Notes: generated by a model not told the origin, from the letters alone. Counted from the first letter of the stretch, positions 49,343 to 57,836 are shown. The stretch: 64,000 nucleotides of DNA from an uncultured Clostridia bacterium (GCA_934167445.1 CAKPKJ010000004.1:124001-188000), one strand, 5' to 3'. Numbers and translations are program-made.

Positions 49343-50633
49343 ATGAGTAATGAACCACTAGCATTTAGGATGAGACCTAAGAGCCTAGATGAGTATGTTG
49401 GACAAGAGCATATTCTTGGAAAAGACAAGGTATTATATAGAACAATAAAAGCAGATAGATTATCAAGTATTATACTATTTGGCCCCCCTGGATGTGGCAA
49501 AACTTCACTAGCACGAGTTATAAGCGAAACTACAAAATATAAATTTTACAAAATAAATGCAGTAACAGCAGGAGTCGCAGATATAAAAAAGGTTATCGAA
49601 GAGACCAAAAACTTTATGCTAAACCCAACAGGAAAAAGCATTTTATTTATTGATGAAATTCATAGATTTAACAAATTACAGCAAGATGCTTTACTTCCAT
49701 ATGTAGAAAATGGAACAATAATCTTAATAGGGGCAACAACAGAAAACCCATATTTTGAAGTGAATAAAGCTTTGATATCAAGGTCAATGGTAATAAAGTT
49801 AAATCCATTAACAGAAGAAAATGTGTATCAAGTTCTAAAAAATGCTCTAACAAAAAAAGAAGGATTACGGAGAATATCAAATAAAAATAGAAGATGAAAC
49901 ATTAAAAAAATTAGCATCAATAAGTAATGGAGATGTTAGAACCGCATTAAATGGATTAGAAATAGCAACACTTACAACTGCAATGAGTGAAGATGGATAC
50001 ATTCATTTAACAGATGATGTAATAAAAAATAGTGTGCAATCAAGAAAAGCAATATTTGATAAGGACGGAGAATCACATTATGATAACATAAGTGCATTTA
50101 TAAAATCAATGAGAGGTTCAGACCCGGATGCAGCAGTATTTTACTTGGCACGTGCATTAAATGGTGGAGAAGATCCAATGTTTTTGGCAAGAAGAATAGT
50201 AATAGCAGCTTCAGAAGATGTCGGTATGGCAAATCCAAATGCGTTAGTAGTTGCAAATAGTGCTATGCAAGCAGTACATATGATAGGTATGCCAGAAGCT
50301 AGAATATTATTAGTGGAAGCGGCAGTCTATGTAGCAACATCACCAAAATCAAACGCATCATATTTGGCAATAAACAAAGCCTTAGAAGATGTAAAAAGCA
50401 GATATACAGGTGAAGTTCCAATGAATGTGCGTAATGCACCAATAGAGCAAATGAAAAACTTAGGATATCACGAAGGATATAAGTATCCACATGATTATCC
50501 AGGACATTACACAGAGCAACAATATCTACCTGCTGAAGTTTTAGGAACACAGTATTATGTGCCAGATGAAAATGTACCTAAAGTAACAAATAAATTAAAT
50601 AATGATTATAATAAACAATTACAAGAAAGCTAA
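49343..50633 (+). CDS. rarA: Replication-associated recombination protein A (RarA/MgsA), read through a CGGA +1 frameshift
   Basis: AAA+ clamp-loader-like ATPase acting at stalled forks; 429 residues with a +1 shift at 49868. RMRPKSLDEYVGQEH, Walker A GPPGCGKTS (near 46), Walker B LFIDEIHRFN (near 101), GATTENPYFEVN and sensor region precede the site. After it come SNGDVRTALNGLE, the RGSDPDAAVFYLARAL tetramer domain and the terminal PHDYPGHYTEQQYLP. The zero frame ends at 49897. Dropping the C at 49868 gives EGL-GEYQIKIEDE, matching the usual ERGLGxYxVxID. ATG 49343 is preferred to GTG 49334, which is too near AAAGG. Confidence 0.9.
49868..49871 (+). other. CGGA +1 recoding site in rarA
   Basis: Zero frame GGA TTA CGG AGA; skipping C gives TTA GGA GAA TAT CAA. 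The CGG is codon 176 from ATG 49343. Confidence 0.8.
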
Positions 50634-50721
50634 TAAATGGTTATAAAGTTTAATTATAGAGCAAAATCGATAATAAAATTAATGTGAGATAAAAAAATAT
50701 AAATAAATTTAAAAAAATTGG

Positions 50722-50786
50722 AAAACCTACTAATAAGTATGGAATCCATATATTAATTTATATGGAAACTTATTGGTAGTTTTTTT
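50722..50786 (+). terminator. Terminator after rarA
   Basis: AAAACCTACTAATAAGT...CCATATA pairs with TATATGG...ACTTATTGGTAGTTTTTTT in one long stem with a small loop. Confidence 0.82.
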
Positions 50787-50865
50787 GTGCAAATTTGGTT
50801 TGAATAGATTTTTTCAGACTAAGTTATATATGTGAATTAAAAAGATTAGTGGAGATAACATTGTT

Positions 50866-51219
50866 GTGAAAAAAATTTTTATTAACTCGATAATTGGACT
50901 GTTAGCGGGAATTGTAAGTGGACTATTTTCAACAGGTGGAGGAATGATACTGGTTCCAGCATTTATATATTTATTAAAAATAGAAGATTCAAAAGCAAGA
51001 GGAACATCAGTATTTTGTATTTTGCCAATGGTAATAACAAGTAGTTTTTTCTATTACAAAGGCCACTATATAGATTGGAAAATAGCAATATTATGTGCAA
51101 TAGGAGGAACAATTGGTGGTTATATTGGAGCTAAATTATTAAAAAAACTTCCAGAAAAAATATTGAAAATAGCATTTACAATATTTTTAATTTATGCGTC
51201 ATATAAAATGTTAATATAA
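50866..51219 (+). CDS. TauE/SafE (TSUP) family half-size membrane protein
   Basis: 117 residues with four hydrophobic helices. Family motif: GLLAGIVSGLFSTGGGMILVPAF, followed by a loop with ARGTSVFCILP and GGTIGGYIGAKLLKKLP. Normal TSUP transporters have two such four-helix repeats in one chain; this encodes one. A GTG start at 50866 fits; GGAG lies about 12 nt upstream. The gene at 51348 encodes a second half. Sulfite, sulfonate or another anion may be moved. Confidence 0.82.
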   Translation: MKKIFINSIIGLLAGIVSGLFSTGGGMILVPAFIYLLKIEDSKARGTSVFCILPMVITSSFFYYKGHYIDWKIAILCAIGGTIGGYIGAKLLKKLPEKILKIAFTIFLIYASYKMLI

Positions 51220-51347
51220 GAAAAAACATAAACAAGAATACCAAATTAATAAAAAATCAATAAAAAATAAAAATGGAGACATATGCAAAGGTTTATAGAT
51301 AAAGCCGTAAAAATCTAAATATGAACAAGGAATAGTATTAAAATAAA

Positions 51348-51698
51348 ATGGCAGAAATAATTATTGGTTTAGTATCTGGAATTGTAAGTGGAACGGGAAT
51401 GGGTGGAGGAACAATACTAATATTTCTACTTACATTTTTATGCGGAATAGAACAACACGTAGCTCAGGCGACAAATTTGATATTTTTTATACCAACATCA
51501 ATTGTAGCAATAATAGTAAACTTAAAAAATAAAAATATAGAACTACAAAAAGGAATTTTAATATCTATATTTGGAATTTTAGGAGCAATTATTGGAGCAA
51601 ATATTTCATTAAAAATAGATGTATCAATACTAAAAAAATCCTTTGGCATCTTCTTAGCATTAATTGCAATTAATGAAATATATTCCAATCTAAAATAG
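51348..51698 (+). CDS. TauE/SafE (TSUP) family half-size membrane protein, second half
   Basis: 116 residues, again one four-helix repeat: GLVSGIVSGTGMGGGTILIFLLT, HVAQATNLIFFIPTS, and GILGAIIGANISLKID. It follows the other half after 128 nt without a strong promoter between. The two probably assemble as a heterodimer equal to one normal transporter. ATG 51348; AAGGAATAG is rather far upstream. Confidence 0.8.
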   Translation: MAEIIIGLVSGIVSGTGMGGGTILIFLLTFLCGIEQHVAQATNLIFFIPTSIVAIIVNLKNKNIELQKGILISIFGILGAIIGANISLKIDVSILKKSFGIFLALIAINEIYSNLK

Positions 51699-51751
51699 TA
51701 TAAAAAGGTAAAAAGGAAGAAATAATAAATAAAAAAGAGAGGTGATTAAAA

Positions 51752-51892
51752 ATGAAATTTATGAAAGGTCTAATGCTAGGTGGATTAGTAACAACTGGTA
51801 TGTTTATGCTATATGCGGAAAGTGGAATGATGAATAAGAAAACAATGATGAAAAAAGGAAAAAAATTAGTTAAGAAAATGGGAATAGCGTAA
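51752..51892 (+). CDS. Small membrane-associated protein of 46 residues
   Basis: MKFMKGLMLGGLVTTG... : a short hydrophobic glycine-rich helix (residues 5-22) and a Lys/Met-rich basic tail ending KKMGIA. ATG 51752 follows a good AGAGAGGTGAT. A strong terminator follows at once. Similar small basic proteins occur in Clostridia but have no known function; resemblance to YtxH-type proteins is weak. Confidence 0.7.
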   Translation: MKFMKGLMLGGLVTTGMFMLYAESGMMNKKTMMKKGKKLVKKMGIA

Positions 51893-51897
51893 AATAT

Positions 51898-51936
51898 CCC
51901 CCTAATTATTAAACAAAAAGTTGAATAATTAGGGGG
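51898..51936 (+). terminator. Terminator after the 46-residue protein gene
   Basis: CCCCCTAATTATT (51898-51910) pairs perfectly with AATAATTAGGGGG (51924-51936), followed by TGCATTTTG. Confidence 0.82.
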
Positions 51937-52006
51937 TGCATTTTGTATTTTCAATATTTGTAAATTTTTTAATAAAGTTCCAGCCAGTACTATAGATTTT
52001 TATGCA

Positions 52007-52043
52007 AAAAGTAGTACAACATTATGTTTGCTGCACTACTTTT
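52007..52043 (-). terminator. Terminator for the minus-strand gene at 52164
   Basis: AAAAGTAGT (52007-52015) pairs with ACTACTTTT (52035-52043); on the minus strand it is followed by a T run. The bases 52044-52163 hold no ORF of note. Confidence 0.65.
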
Positions 52044-52163
52044 ATAAAATTTATTAAAGAATTCATACATTAATCTTGACAAGCTCTCTATTTACACAGT
52101 TATATTCAAACTTTCTGCCGAGATATTCTCCGATATTTATATCATCGATGTCTGCACACAGTT

Positions 52164-53495
52164 TTACAAATATAATATTGGGCGAAAAGAACCGTTTGGA
52201 CTACCGTTGGGAATAGTGAGGTTGCTACGATGTCCTTTGTAGTTATCACTGTAGATGTAATCGCCTCCTCGAATAGTACAAGGGTAATCACTGTTACTAA
52301 AAGTCTCTGTTGACCATTCCCAACAATTGCTTGCCATATCCCATACATTACATATTATGTCTTGATTGTTTACATTCAATTTGTTGGTTCCTTGACTTGC
52401 AAGATTCCCTGTATTCAAACTATCTTGTAGTGAATATACTTTTTTATTTGCAATAGTTCTATTATCAAATGTTTGCAAGAATAATGTTGCTGTATCCCAT
52501 GCATAACTATTCATTAAGTCGCTTTCAAATGGTGTTCCTGAATACATTTTTCTACTCAATGTTGCAGCTTGTTGTTGTGTCACATAATTATATACATAAT
52601 CATTTGTTTTAGTTGTTATTTGTGTTAGTTTATCATCTGGTGTTTTTGATGTTCTTTGCGTATTTGTTCTTGCTTCATATCTTCCAATATAATATCCATG
52701 ATTATCTTTAGCACTTTTTCTAAATCCGCTTTCTTCACTTTCTATATTTTCTTTTGCTGTTATATTTCCATATGTTGATGTATTTATTTCTGACCAATAT
52801 TTTTCTATTATATTTGAACCTTGTTTTGTTTCTTTTCCATTTTCATCAAATATATATCTATTTAACTCTATATTTACGGTTCCTGTATTTTCTGTTTTGA
52901 TATCTCCTACTGGTATCCATACAAATTCACTTCCTGCAGTATTTGTATGTGTTTTATCCCTTATTATTATTCCATCCGTTACACTAGCATTTGGATTTAC
53001 TACTTCAAATCCCGCTGGGATTGTTATAGGATTTTCCAACCCGTCTTTAGCTAGAGTATTATTTGTTTCGTTTCCTGTTATATCTGATAAACTTTTTCTT
53101 TCTGTTGATGTTACATTTCCATTTTCATTTATAGTAAAATCTTTGCCATCTATTGATGCATTTATAGGGAAACCACTTCCCGTTTTTGTGGCTACTCCTC
53201 CATAACTATCCGTTATTTCTTGTATTAATCTATCTGCATCTAATGTTCCTGTTTCTGATTGTGCTCTTGCAGCCATTACTGCTAGTTTTGCTTTTTCTTC
53301 TGCTGTTTTTATATCTGTTGTTGTTTTTGCACTTTGTGCTTGTGTTAGTATTCCATTGCTTCCTGTTAGCATTGCTATAGATATACCTGCTAAAACTAAC
53401 AAAATAATTATTGTAATTACTAGTGCAATTAATGTAATCCCTCTTTGTTTATTAATATTTAAATTTAACTTATTAAAAAATGAATTTTTGTGCAT
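52164..53495 (-). CDS. Prepilin-leader surface protein with FGE/C-lectin-like domain
   Basis: 443 residues from ATG 53495, after AAAGGAG on the minus strand (the open frame to 53576 is rejected). Leader MHKNSFFNKLNLNINKQRG, helix ITLIALVITIIILLV, linker with MAARAQSETG, a small beta domain (DGKDFTINENGNV). The FGE/C-lectin-like part follows: SEFVWIPVG, GYYIGRYEAR, SYAWDTATLFLQ, DMASNCWEWSTE, RGGDYIYSDN and a final SFRPILYL in place of GFR. The last about 100 codons' end (52167-52275) is richer in GC and in AAC/GGT/AGC codons than the rest. It is the most distant of the four paralogues. Confidence 0.8.
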   Translation of the reverse strand: MHKNSFFNKLNLNINKQRGITLIALVITIIILLVLAGISIAMLTGSNGILTQAQSAKTTTDIKTAEEKAKLAVMAARAQSETGTLDADRLIQEITDSYGGVATKTGSGFPINASIDGKDFTINENGNVTSTERKSLSDITGNETNNTLAKDGLENPITIPAGFEVVNPNASVTDGIIIRDKTHTNTAGSEFVWIPVGDIKTENTGTVNIELNRYIFDENGKETKQGSNIIEKYWSEINTSTYGNITAKENIESEESGFRKSAKDNHGYYIGRYEARTNTQRTSKTPDDKLTQITTKTNDYVYNYVTQQQAATLSRKMYSGTPFESDLMNSYAWDTATLFLQTFDNRTIANKKVYSLQDSLNTGNLASQGTNKLNVNNQDIICNVWDMASNCWEWSTETFSNSDYPCTIRGGDYIYSDNYKGHRSNLTIPNGSPNGSFRPILYL

Positions 53496-53861
53496 TAAAA
53501 TTCTCCTTTTTTCTTTTGATTTCCTACTCCACTTAGTTTTTTCACTTAACATTTTAATATAATAATATTTTCTCATTTGTAGAAAATCTGTAGTATTATT
53601 ATTTCCATTTTTCTTTTACATTATTAGCTTTTTTGTATGAAAAAATATTATTAAATTAAGTAGATAGTTTGACTGATTGAAGTATTTATTACAGCATATA
53701 TTTTATAAATAAATTCATTTTTAGTCAATGGTTTCACGATAAAAAAGTCATCTCTTAGCATAAATTTTTTAACGCAAAATGAATTGAAAATTAATGAAAA
53801 ATAAAAGACTACAAAAATAAATGCAACTAAAAAACAGCAATATCAAGCGTTTTTGAGCTTT

Positions 53862-53880
53862 AAATGTCGAAAAATGTCGA
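53862..53880 (+). promoter_or_regulatory. Direct repeat upstream of a promoter, possible regulator site
   Basis: AAATGTCGA occurs at 53862-53870 and 53872-53880, one helical turn apart, ending 10 nt before the -35 at 53891. The half-site TGTCG is shared with the CGAC-N6-GTCG palindromes near 29490 and 29730. Confidence 0.35.
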
Positions 53881-53890
53881 ACGATTTTTG

Positions 53891-53919
53891 TTGACAAGTA
53901 GTTTATTGCCGGTTACAAT
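53891..53919 (+). promoter_or_regulatory. Strong promoter in the gap before the Rpn gene
   Basis: TTGACA (53891-53896), 17-nt spacer, TACAAT (53914-53919). It gives a leader of about 260 nt to 54188. The rest of 53577-54187 shows no gene; it is AT-rich and featureless. Confidence 0.6.
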
Positions 53920-54187
53920 ATTTGTAACTTATATTCAAATATTTATTCAAATTTTAAAAGTCATTTATTAGTTATATTGTAAAATTTATTTTTAGAATTC
54001 ATTAATATTCAAAAATTCAACTCAAATTTTATCTAAATATTCAAAATTCAAATAACATAGCAAACAAAAGAAAAAGCAAATAAAAGTAAGAAAATGTGAG
54101 TTTTTTATATGAAATTGCCAAATTAGACAAAAAGATTAAAATTGCTCATATAGTAAAAACAAATTATAATAAAAGGAGGAAAAAGCT

Positions 54188-55243
54188 ATAGAAAATAAAG
54201 AAAAAATAACATATAGAGACTACAAAAATATCATGTCAAATCCACCAGAGTTTTTAAAAGACGCAATGAACCTTGCACAAGCATTTAGTAATATTAAAAC
54301 GAAGATTCACCACGAACACGATAAAATGGTAAAGAAAATATTAGAAAATAAGAAGGAAGCAGCAGATTTTATAAATAGAGCAATAAAGCTTTATGAGCCA
54401 ATAGAACCAGATGATTTAATAAACTACAATAAAGAATATATAACAGACTGTTTTGAAATAAGAGAAGCAGATGTGGTCTATAAATTTAAGAATAACAATG
54501 TATTTTTCCTAATTGAACATCAACGAAAAGTAGATTACTCAATGCCATATAGAATATGTGAATATAAAAGTGAAATATTAAAAAGTAATGTAGACAGAGA
54601 AGGAATAAAACAAAAGAGTTACAAAGTTCCATTAATAATAGCAGTAGTAATCTATACAGGTTCAGGAAAATGGAAAGTACCACAAAACTTACTACAAGTA
54701 CAAGAAAAATGTACTACATACTTAAAAGAACAGCTAGGAATCAATAGTTTTTATGTCTTAGAAGATGTAAATAAATATACAAACGAAGAACTATTAGAAA
54801 GTAACAACTTTTTAGAAAAAATCTTTTTACTAGAAAAATCTAAGAACGAAGAAGAAGTAAAAGAGAACTTTATAAAAATAATAGACAAATTACAGGAAGA
54901 AGAAAAACAAGGGAAAATAATAAAAGAAGCGAAAGAAGAATTTGAAAATAACATTATAAAAATACTATTACCGAAGATAAGCATTAAAGAGATAAAAGAG
55001 CAATTAGAAAAGGTAGAAAAAATAAATAGAAAAGGAGATGGTCAAATGTATGGATTAGCGGTATGCGATATGTTAGCAAGAGAAAATAAAAAGATAGAAA
55101 AACGAGGTGAGGAGCTTGGCAAGAAAAATGGAATAATATAGGTAGCAACGAATATGTTAAAAGCTAAAATGAATCATTCTATAATTAAAAATATGACAGG
55201 TCTAACAGACGAAGAATTAGAAAGGATAAATAAGAAAATATAA
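54188..55243 (+). pseudogene. Rpn-family nuclease gene with ATA at the start position and an internal TAG
   Basis: PD-(D/E)xK Rpn nuclease: EADVVYKF, VFFLIEHQRKVDYSMPYR, PLIIAVVIYTGSGKW. A perfect AAAAGGAGG is placed before ATA 54188, and the frame ENKEKITYRDYKNIM matches the N-terminus of the intact paralogue (YNDYIRCI), so the start codon seems mutated ATG to ATA. ATG 54233 is the next start, without its own ribosome binding site. TAG at 55139 stops the frame; it continues for 33 residues (VATNMLKAKM...GLTDEELERINKKI) to TAA 55243, as in the small gene at 55402. An internal ATG 55046 with AAAAGGAG 8 nt upstream would give MYGLAVCDMLARENKK.... I regard the gene as decaying or expressed at low level. 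Confidence 0.75.
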
Positions 55244-55287
55244 AAGTTACATTTATTTAAAGATAATATTAAAATTTTTAACTTCAG

Positions 55288-55319
55288 CCAAGATTAATAA
55301 AAATTATTATTAATCTTGG
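55288..55319 (+). terminator. Hairpin between the Rpn gene and its detached C-terminal copy
   Basis: CCAAGATTAATAA (55288-55300) pairs perfectly with TTATTAATCTTGG (55307-55319). No T tract follows, so it may be a regulatory or processing hairpin rather than a terminator. Confidence 0.5.
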
Positions 55320-55401
55320 TGCTATAAATTTAAATCTTATTGAAATATCTTAAAATTCAAAAATTACAAGAAGAAAACCAGGGAAAGAAGGAGATGGTCC
55401 A

Positions 55402-55620
55402 ATGTATGGATTAGCGGTATGTGATATGTTAGCAAGAGAAAACAGAATAATGAGAAAAAACAGTGAAAAAATTGGTGAAAGACGAGGTGAAAAACGAGGA
55501 TTAATGAAAGCAGCAGAAAAATTAATAAAAATGAAAATAGAGACAGAGAAAATCAAAGAGGCTACAGGTTTAACTAAGGAAGAGTTAGAAATATTAAAAG
55601 CTAAATTAAAAAATAGGTAG
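55402..55620 (+). CDS. Free-standing Rpn C-terminal domain protein (RpnS-like)
   Basis: 72 residues: MYGLAVCDMLARENRIMRKN..., a charged helix (GERRGEKRGLMKAAEKLI) and ATGLTKEELEILKAKLKNR. Its start, including AGAAGGAGATGGTCCA before ATG 55402, is a near-identical copy of the internal start at 55046 in the adjacent Rpn gene. Unlike that gene it has an unbroken C-terminus. In E. coli such short C-terminal products act as antitoxins of the Rpn nuclease; this one seems to be a duplicated, independent version, or the tail of a second Rpn copy that lost its nuclease part. Confidence 0.65.
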   Translation: MYGLAVCDMLARENRIMRKNSEKIGERRGEKRGLMKAAEKLIKMKIETEKIKEATGLTKEELEILKAKLKNR

Positions 55621-55691
55621 TACAATAAAAGAATAAAATTTGCTTTTTAGAATAAATTTAATTAAGAGTTTGTTTTAAGGAGTGAATTTTT

Positions 55692-56270
55692 TTGAATAAA
55701 AAAGCGAAAATTATTATTATATGCACCATAATTTTTATAATTATTTTTGTGATAGTTAATAAAATTAGCAAAAATGGAAATAATATAACTAGTCAAGGAA
55801 AGGAACAAGACATATTAAATTTAAAATCATATAACACAATAGCTGAAGTGAAAATAAAAAGTAATAAAAATGAAAACAAATATTTAATAAAACAAAAATA
55901 TCAGAAAAACGAAAATGAAGAGATATTAGAACAAGAAGTGCTAGAACCAAGTAATATTTCAGGCCTGAAAATAGTGAAAAAAGATAATAATTTAATAGTA
56001 GAAAATTCAGAGTTAAAGCTAAAAATAGTATATGAAAATTATGAATATATATCAGATAATTGTCTAGATTTAATAAGTTTTATAAAAGAATTTAAAAATA
56101 ATAAAGAATCTAATTATAATAAAGAAAAAGAAGAGACAGTTTTAAAAGTAAATAATAAAACATTATACATAGATAGCAAAAACAATAAACCTATAAAAAT
56201 GGAAATAAAAGATGCTAACAAAAACAGTGTAGTTTACATATTATATAAGGAAATAAATTTAAATAGTTAA
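55692..56270 (+). CDS. GerS/LolA-like membrane-anchored protein
   Basis: 192 residues from TTG 55692, after AAGGAGTGA. One N-terminal TM anchor (residues 6-24), then a LolA-like beta fold: LKSYNTIAEVKIKSNKNENKYLIKQKYQ, EVLEPSNISGLKIVKKDNNLIVEN, KLKIVYENYEYISDN. In Clostridia such proteins sit next to alr/mazF and include the spore germination lipoprotein GerS. Here mazF follows. No lipobox cysteine is seen, so the anchor is a TM helix. Function inferred only from family and context. Confidence 0.65.
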   Translation: MNKKAKIIIICTIIFIIIFVIVNKISKNGNNITSQGKEQDILNLKSYNTIAEVKIKSNKNENKYLIKQKYQKNENEEILEQEVLEPSNISGLKIVKKDNNLIVENSELKLKIVYENYEYISDNCLDLISFIKEFKNNKESNYNKEKEETVLKVNNKTLYIDSKNNKPIKMEIKDANKNSVVYILYKEINLNS

Positions 56271-56376
56271 TTTTATTTCAATACTAGAGAATATTATTTT
56301 CTATTGTATAAAAGCTACGATTTTAAAAATAGAAATGACCATACTTGACAATACAGTAATATTAGGAGTGAATGAT

Positions 56377-56721
56377 ATGCAAATAAAAAGAGGCGATATG
56401 TTTTATGCAGATTTAAGTCCAGTAGTAGGTTCAGAACAGGGAGGAATTAGGCCAGTACTAATTATTCAAAATGATTTGGGAAATAAGTATAGTCCAACAG
56501 TTATAGCTGCTGCAATAACATCACAAACGGGAAAAAACAAATTGCCTACACATATAGAAATTGATTCTTCTTTATGTGGCTTAAAAAATAACTCTGTAGT
56601 CTTAACAGAGCAAATAAGAACAATAGATAAAAGTAGGTTGAAAGAAAGGATTGGTCACATTGATGATGAGAAAATAATAGACAAATTAAATAATGCACTA
56701 GGAGTAAGTTTTGGATTATAA
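56377..56721 (+). CDS. mazF: MazF/NdoA-type mRNA interferase
   Basis: 114 residues of the PemK/MazF endoribonuclease family: MQIKRGDMFYADLSPVVGSEQGGIRPVLIIQND, then AAAITSQTGKNKLPTHIEI and VVLTEQIRTIDKSRL, all very close to NdoA of Bacillus. It cleaves mRNA at short sequences. ATG 56377 follows TTAGGAGTGA. No MazE-like antitoxin gene is found upstream in this window; the preceding gene is the GerS-like one. A terminator follows. Confidence 0.92.
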   Translation: MQIKRGDMFYADLSPVVGSEQGGIRPVLIIQNDLGNKYSPTVIAAAITSQTGKNKLPTHIEIDSSLCGLKNNSVVLTEQIRTIDKSRLKERIGHIDDEKIIDKLNNALGVSFGL

Positions 56722-56737
56722 ACTGGATTTGAAATAG

Positions 56738-56765
56738 AAAAGCCGAATCAAAAATTCGGCTTTTT
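56738..56765. terminator. Terminator after mazF
   Basis: AAAAGCCGAAT, loop, ATTCGGCTTTTT; also usable by the convergent HD-GYP gene. Confidence 0.88.
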
Positions 56766-56774
56766 ATAGTGATT

Positions 56775-57701
56775 TTAAACTTTTAATTTTTTAATTAATT
56801 TTATCTCATTATACAAATTATCAATAATAGCTTTTCTAGTATCATAAGCTTTTTGATATTCTTCATATCTTGATTTATAATTTTCAGGTGTTTCATTATT
56901 AACAAGAAGCATTTTCATACCTTCTAAAAAGTAAGATTTATCTTTTTCCGTTTTGGCCTTATTCATTGCAATTTCATACTTTTCAACTTGTTTTAACCTT
57001 TTTAATTCTGATTGTAAATTTTCAAGATAACCTTGTGTAAGGTAGATTTCATATTCTGTGTCTTCGATAACCAATTTTATCAATTGTTTTACAATAAGTG
57101 GATTGTTTTTACCAACTTTTGGATCTTTGGATTTTGGATTATCAGGTGTTGATTTAGTGTTTTCAATAAGTATTTTTAAAGTGTCGGAGATACCAATATG
57201 ACTTTTATATTGACGTTTGCTTGTAATAGCATCGTATTCATCAGCAACACGAATAATTTGAGCTTCATAAGGAATGTCTTTTTTAATAAGTCCTTGTGGA
57301 TATCCTGAACCATTTAGTGCTTCGTGGTGATAATAAGCTCCTGCTGCATATGGCCTTAATTTTAAATCAGCCATGCACATTTTATAACCAATTGTAGTAT
57401 GTGTTTTCATTATTTCAAATTCTTCATCTGTTAGTTTCCCTGGTTTTTGTAAAACTTCTGGTGGAATAAACTGTTTGCCTATATCGTGTAAATATCCACA
57501 TATAGTACAATATTCAGTAAAGCCATTAGAACAATGAAGCTTTTGGCATAATCTACAAGTTAAATCCCCAACATTTTCGCAATGTTTTCTGGTGAAAACA
57601 TCAAGATTACCAAGCATATTTAATTGATATCTCATACTTTCGTCTAAGTTATAAGATTTTAAACTTGTTCTATCATAAAAATCAAATGTTTGACTATTCA
57701 T
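56775..57701 (-). CDS. HD-GYP domain phosphodiesterase
   Basis: 308 residues from ATG 57701, which follows CAAGGAG on the minus strand. Signature motifs: HCENVGDL, GYLHDIGKQFIPPEVL, TIGYKM, HHEALNGSGYPQG and IRVADEYDAITSKR. These are the metal-binding HD and GYP motifs of c-di-GMP (or cyclic GMP-AMP) phosphodiesterases. A helical C-terminal extension with no known domain follows from about residue 205. It could oppose the GGDEF protein at 35545. No sensor domain is present. Confidence 0.87.
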   Translation of the reverse strand: MNSQTFDFYDRTSLKSYNLDESMRYQLNMLGNLDVFTRKHCENVGDLTCRLCQKLHCSNGFTEYCTICGYLHDIGKQFIPPEVLQKPGKLTDEEFEIMKTHTTIGYKMCMADLKLRPYAAGAYYHHEALNGSGYPQGLIKKDIPYEAQIIRVADEYDAITSKRQYKSHIGISDTLKILIENTKSTPDNPKSKDPKVGKNNPLIVKQLIKLVIEDTEYEIYLTQGYLENLQSELKRLKQVEKYEIAMNKAKTEKDKSYFLEGMKMLLVNNETPENYKSRYEEYQKAYDTRKAIIDNLYNEIKLIKKLKV

Positions 57702-57773
57702 TTGTAAACTCCTTGTATAAAAATTTAAAATAATAATATCATTAAAAAGATAAAAATACAAGAGCAAAAATAA

Positions 57774-57802
57774 TTGATATTTAGCAAAAAATATGATATT
57801 AT
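57774..57802 (+). promoter_or_regulatory. Promoter of aspS
   Basis: TTGATA (57774-57779), 17-nt spacer, TATTAT (57797-57802), 34 nt before the TTG start. No T-box fits in this short leader. Confidence 0.6.
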
Positions 57803-57836
57803 ATAAAAGCAATTTATTGGGAAGGAATGAGAAAAA

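Noticed and set aside
49983..50633. Separate C-terminal RarA-like gene
   Set aside because: It lacks the residues between 49869 and 49983 that belong to RarA and lie open in the same frame.
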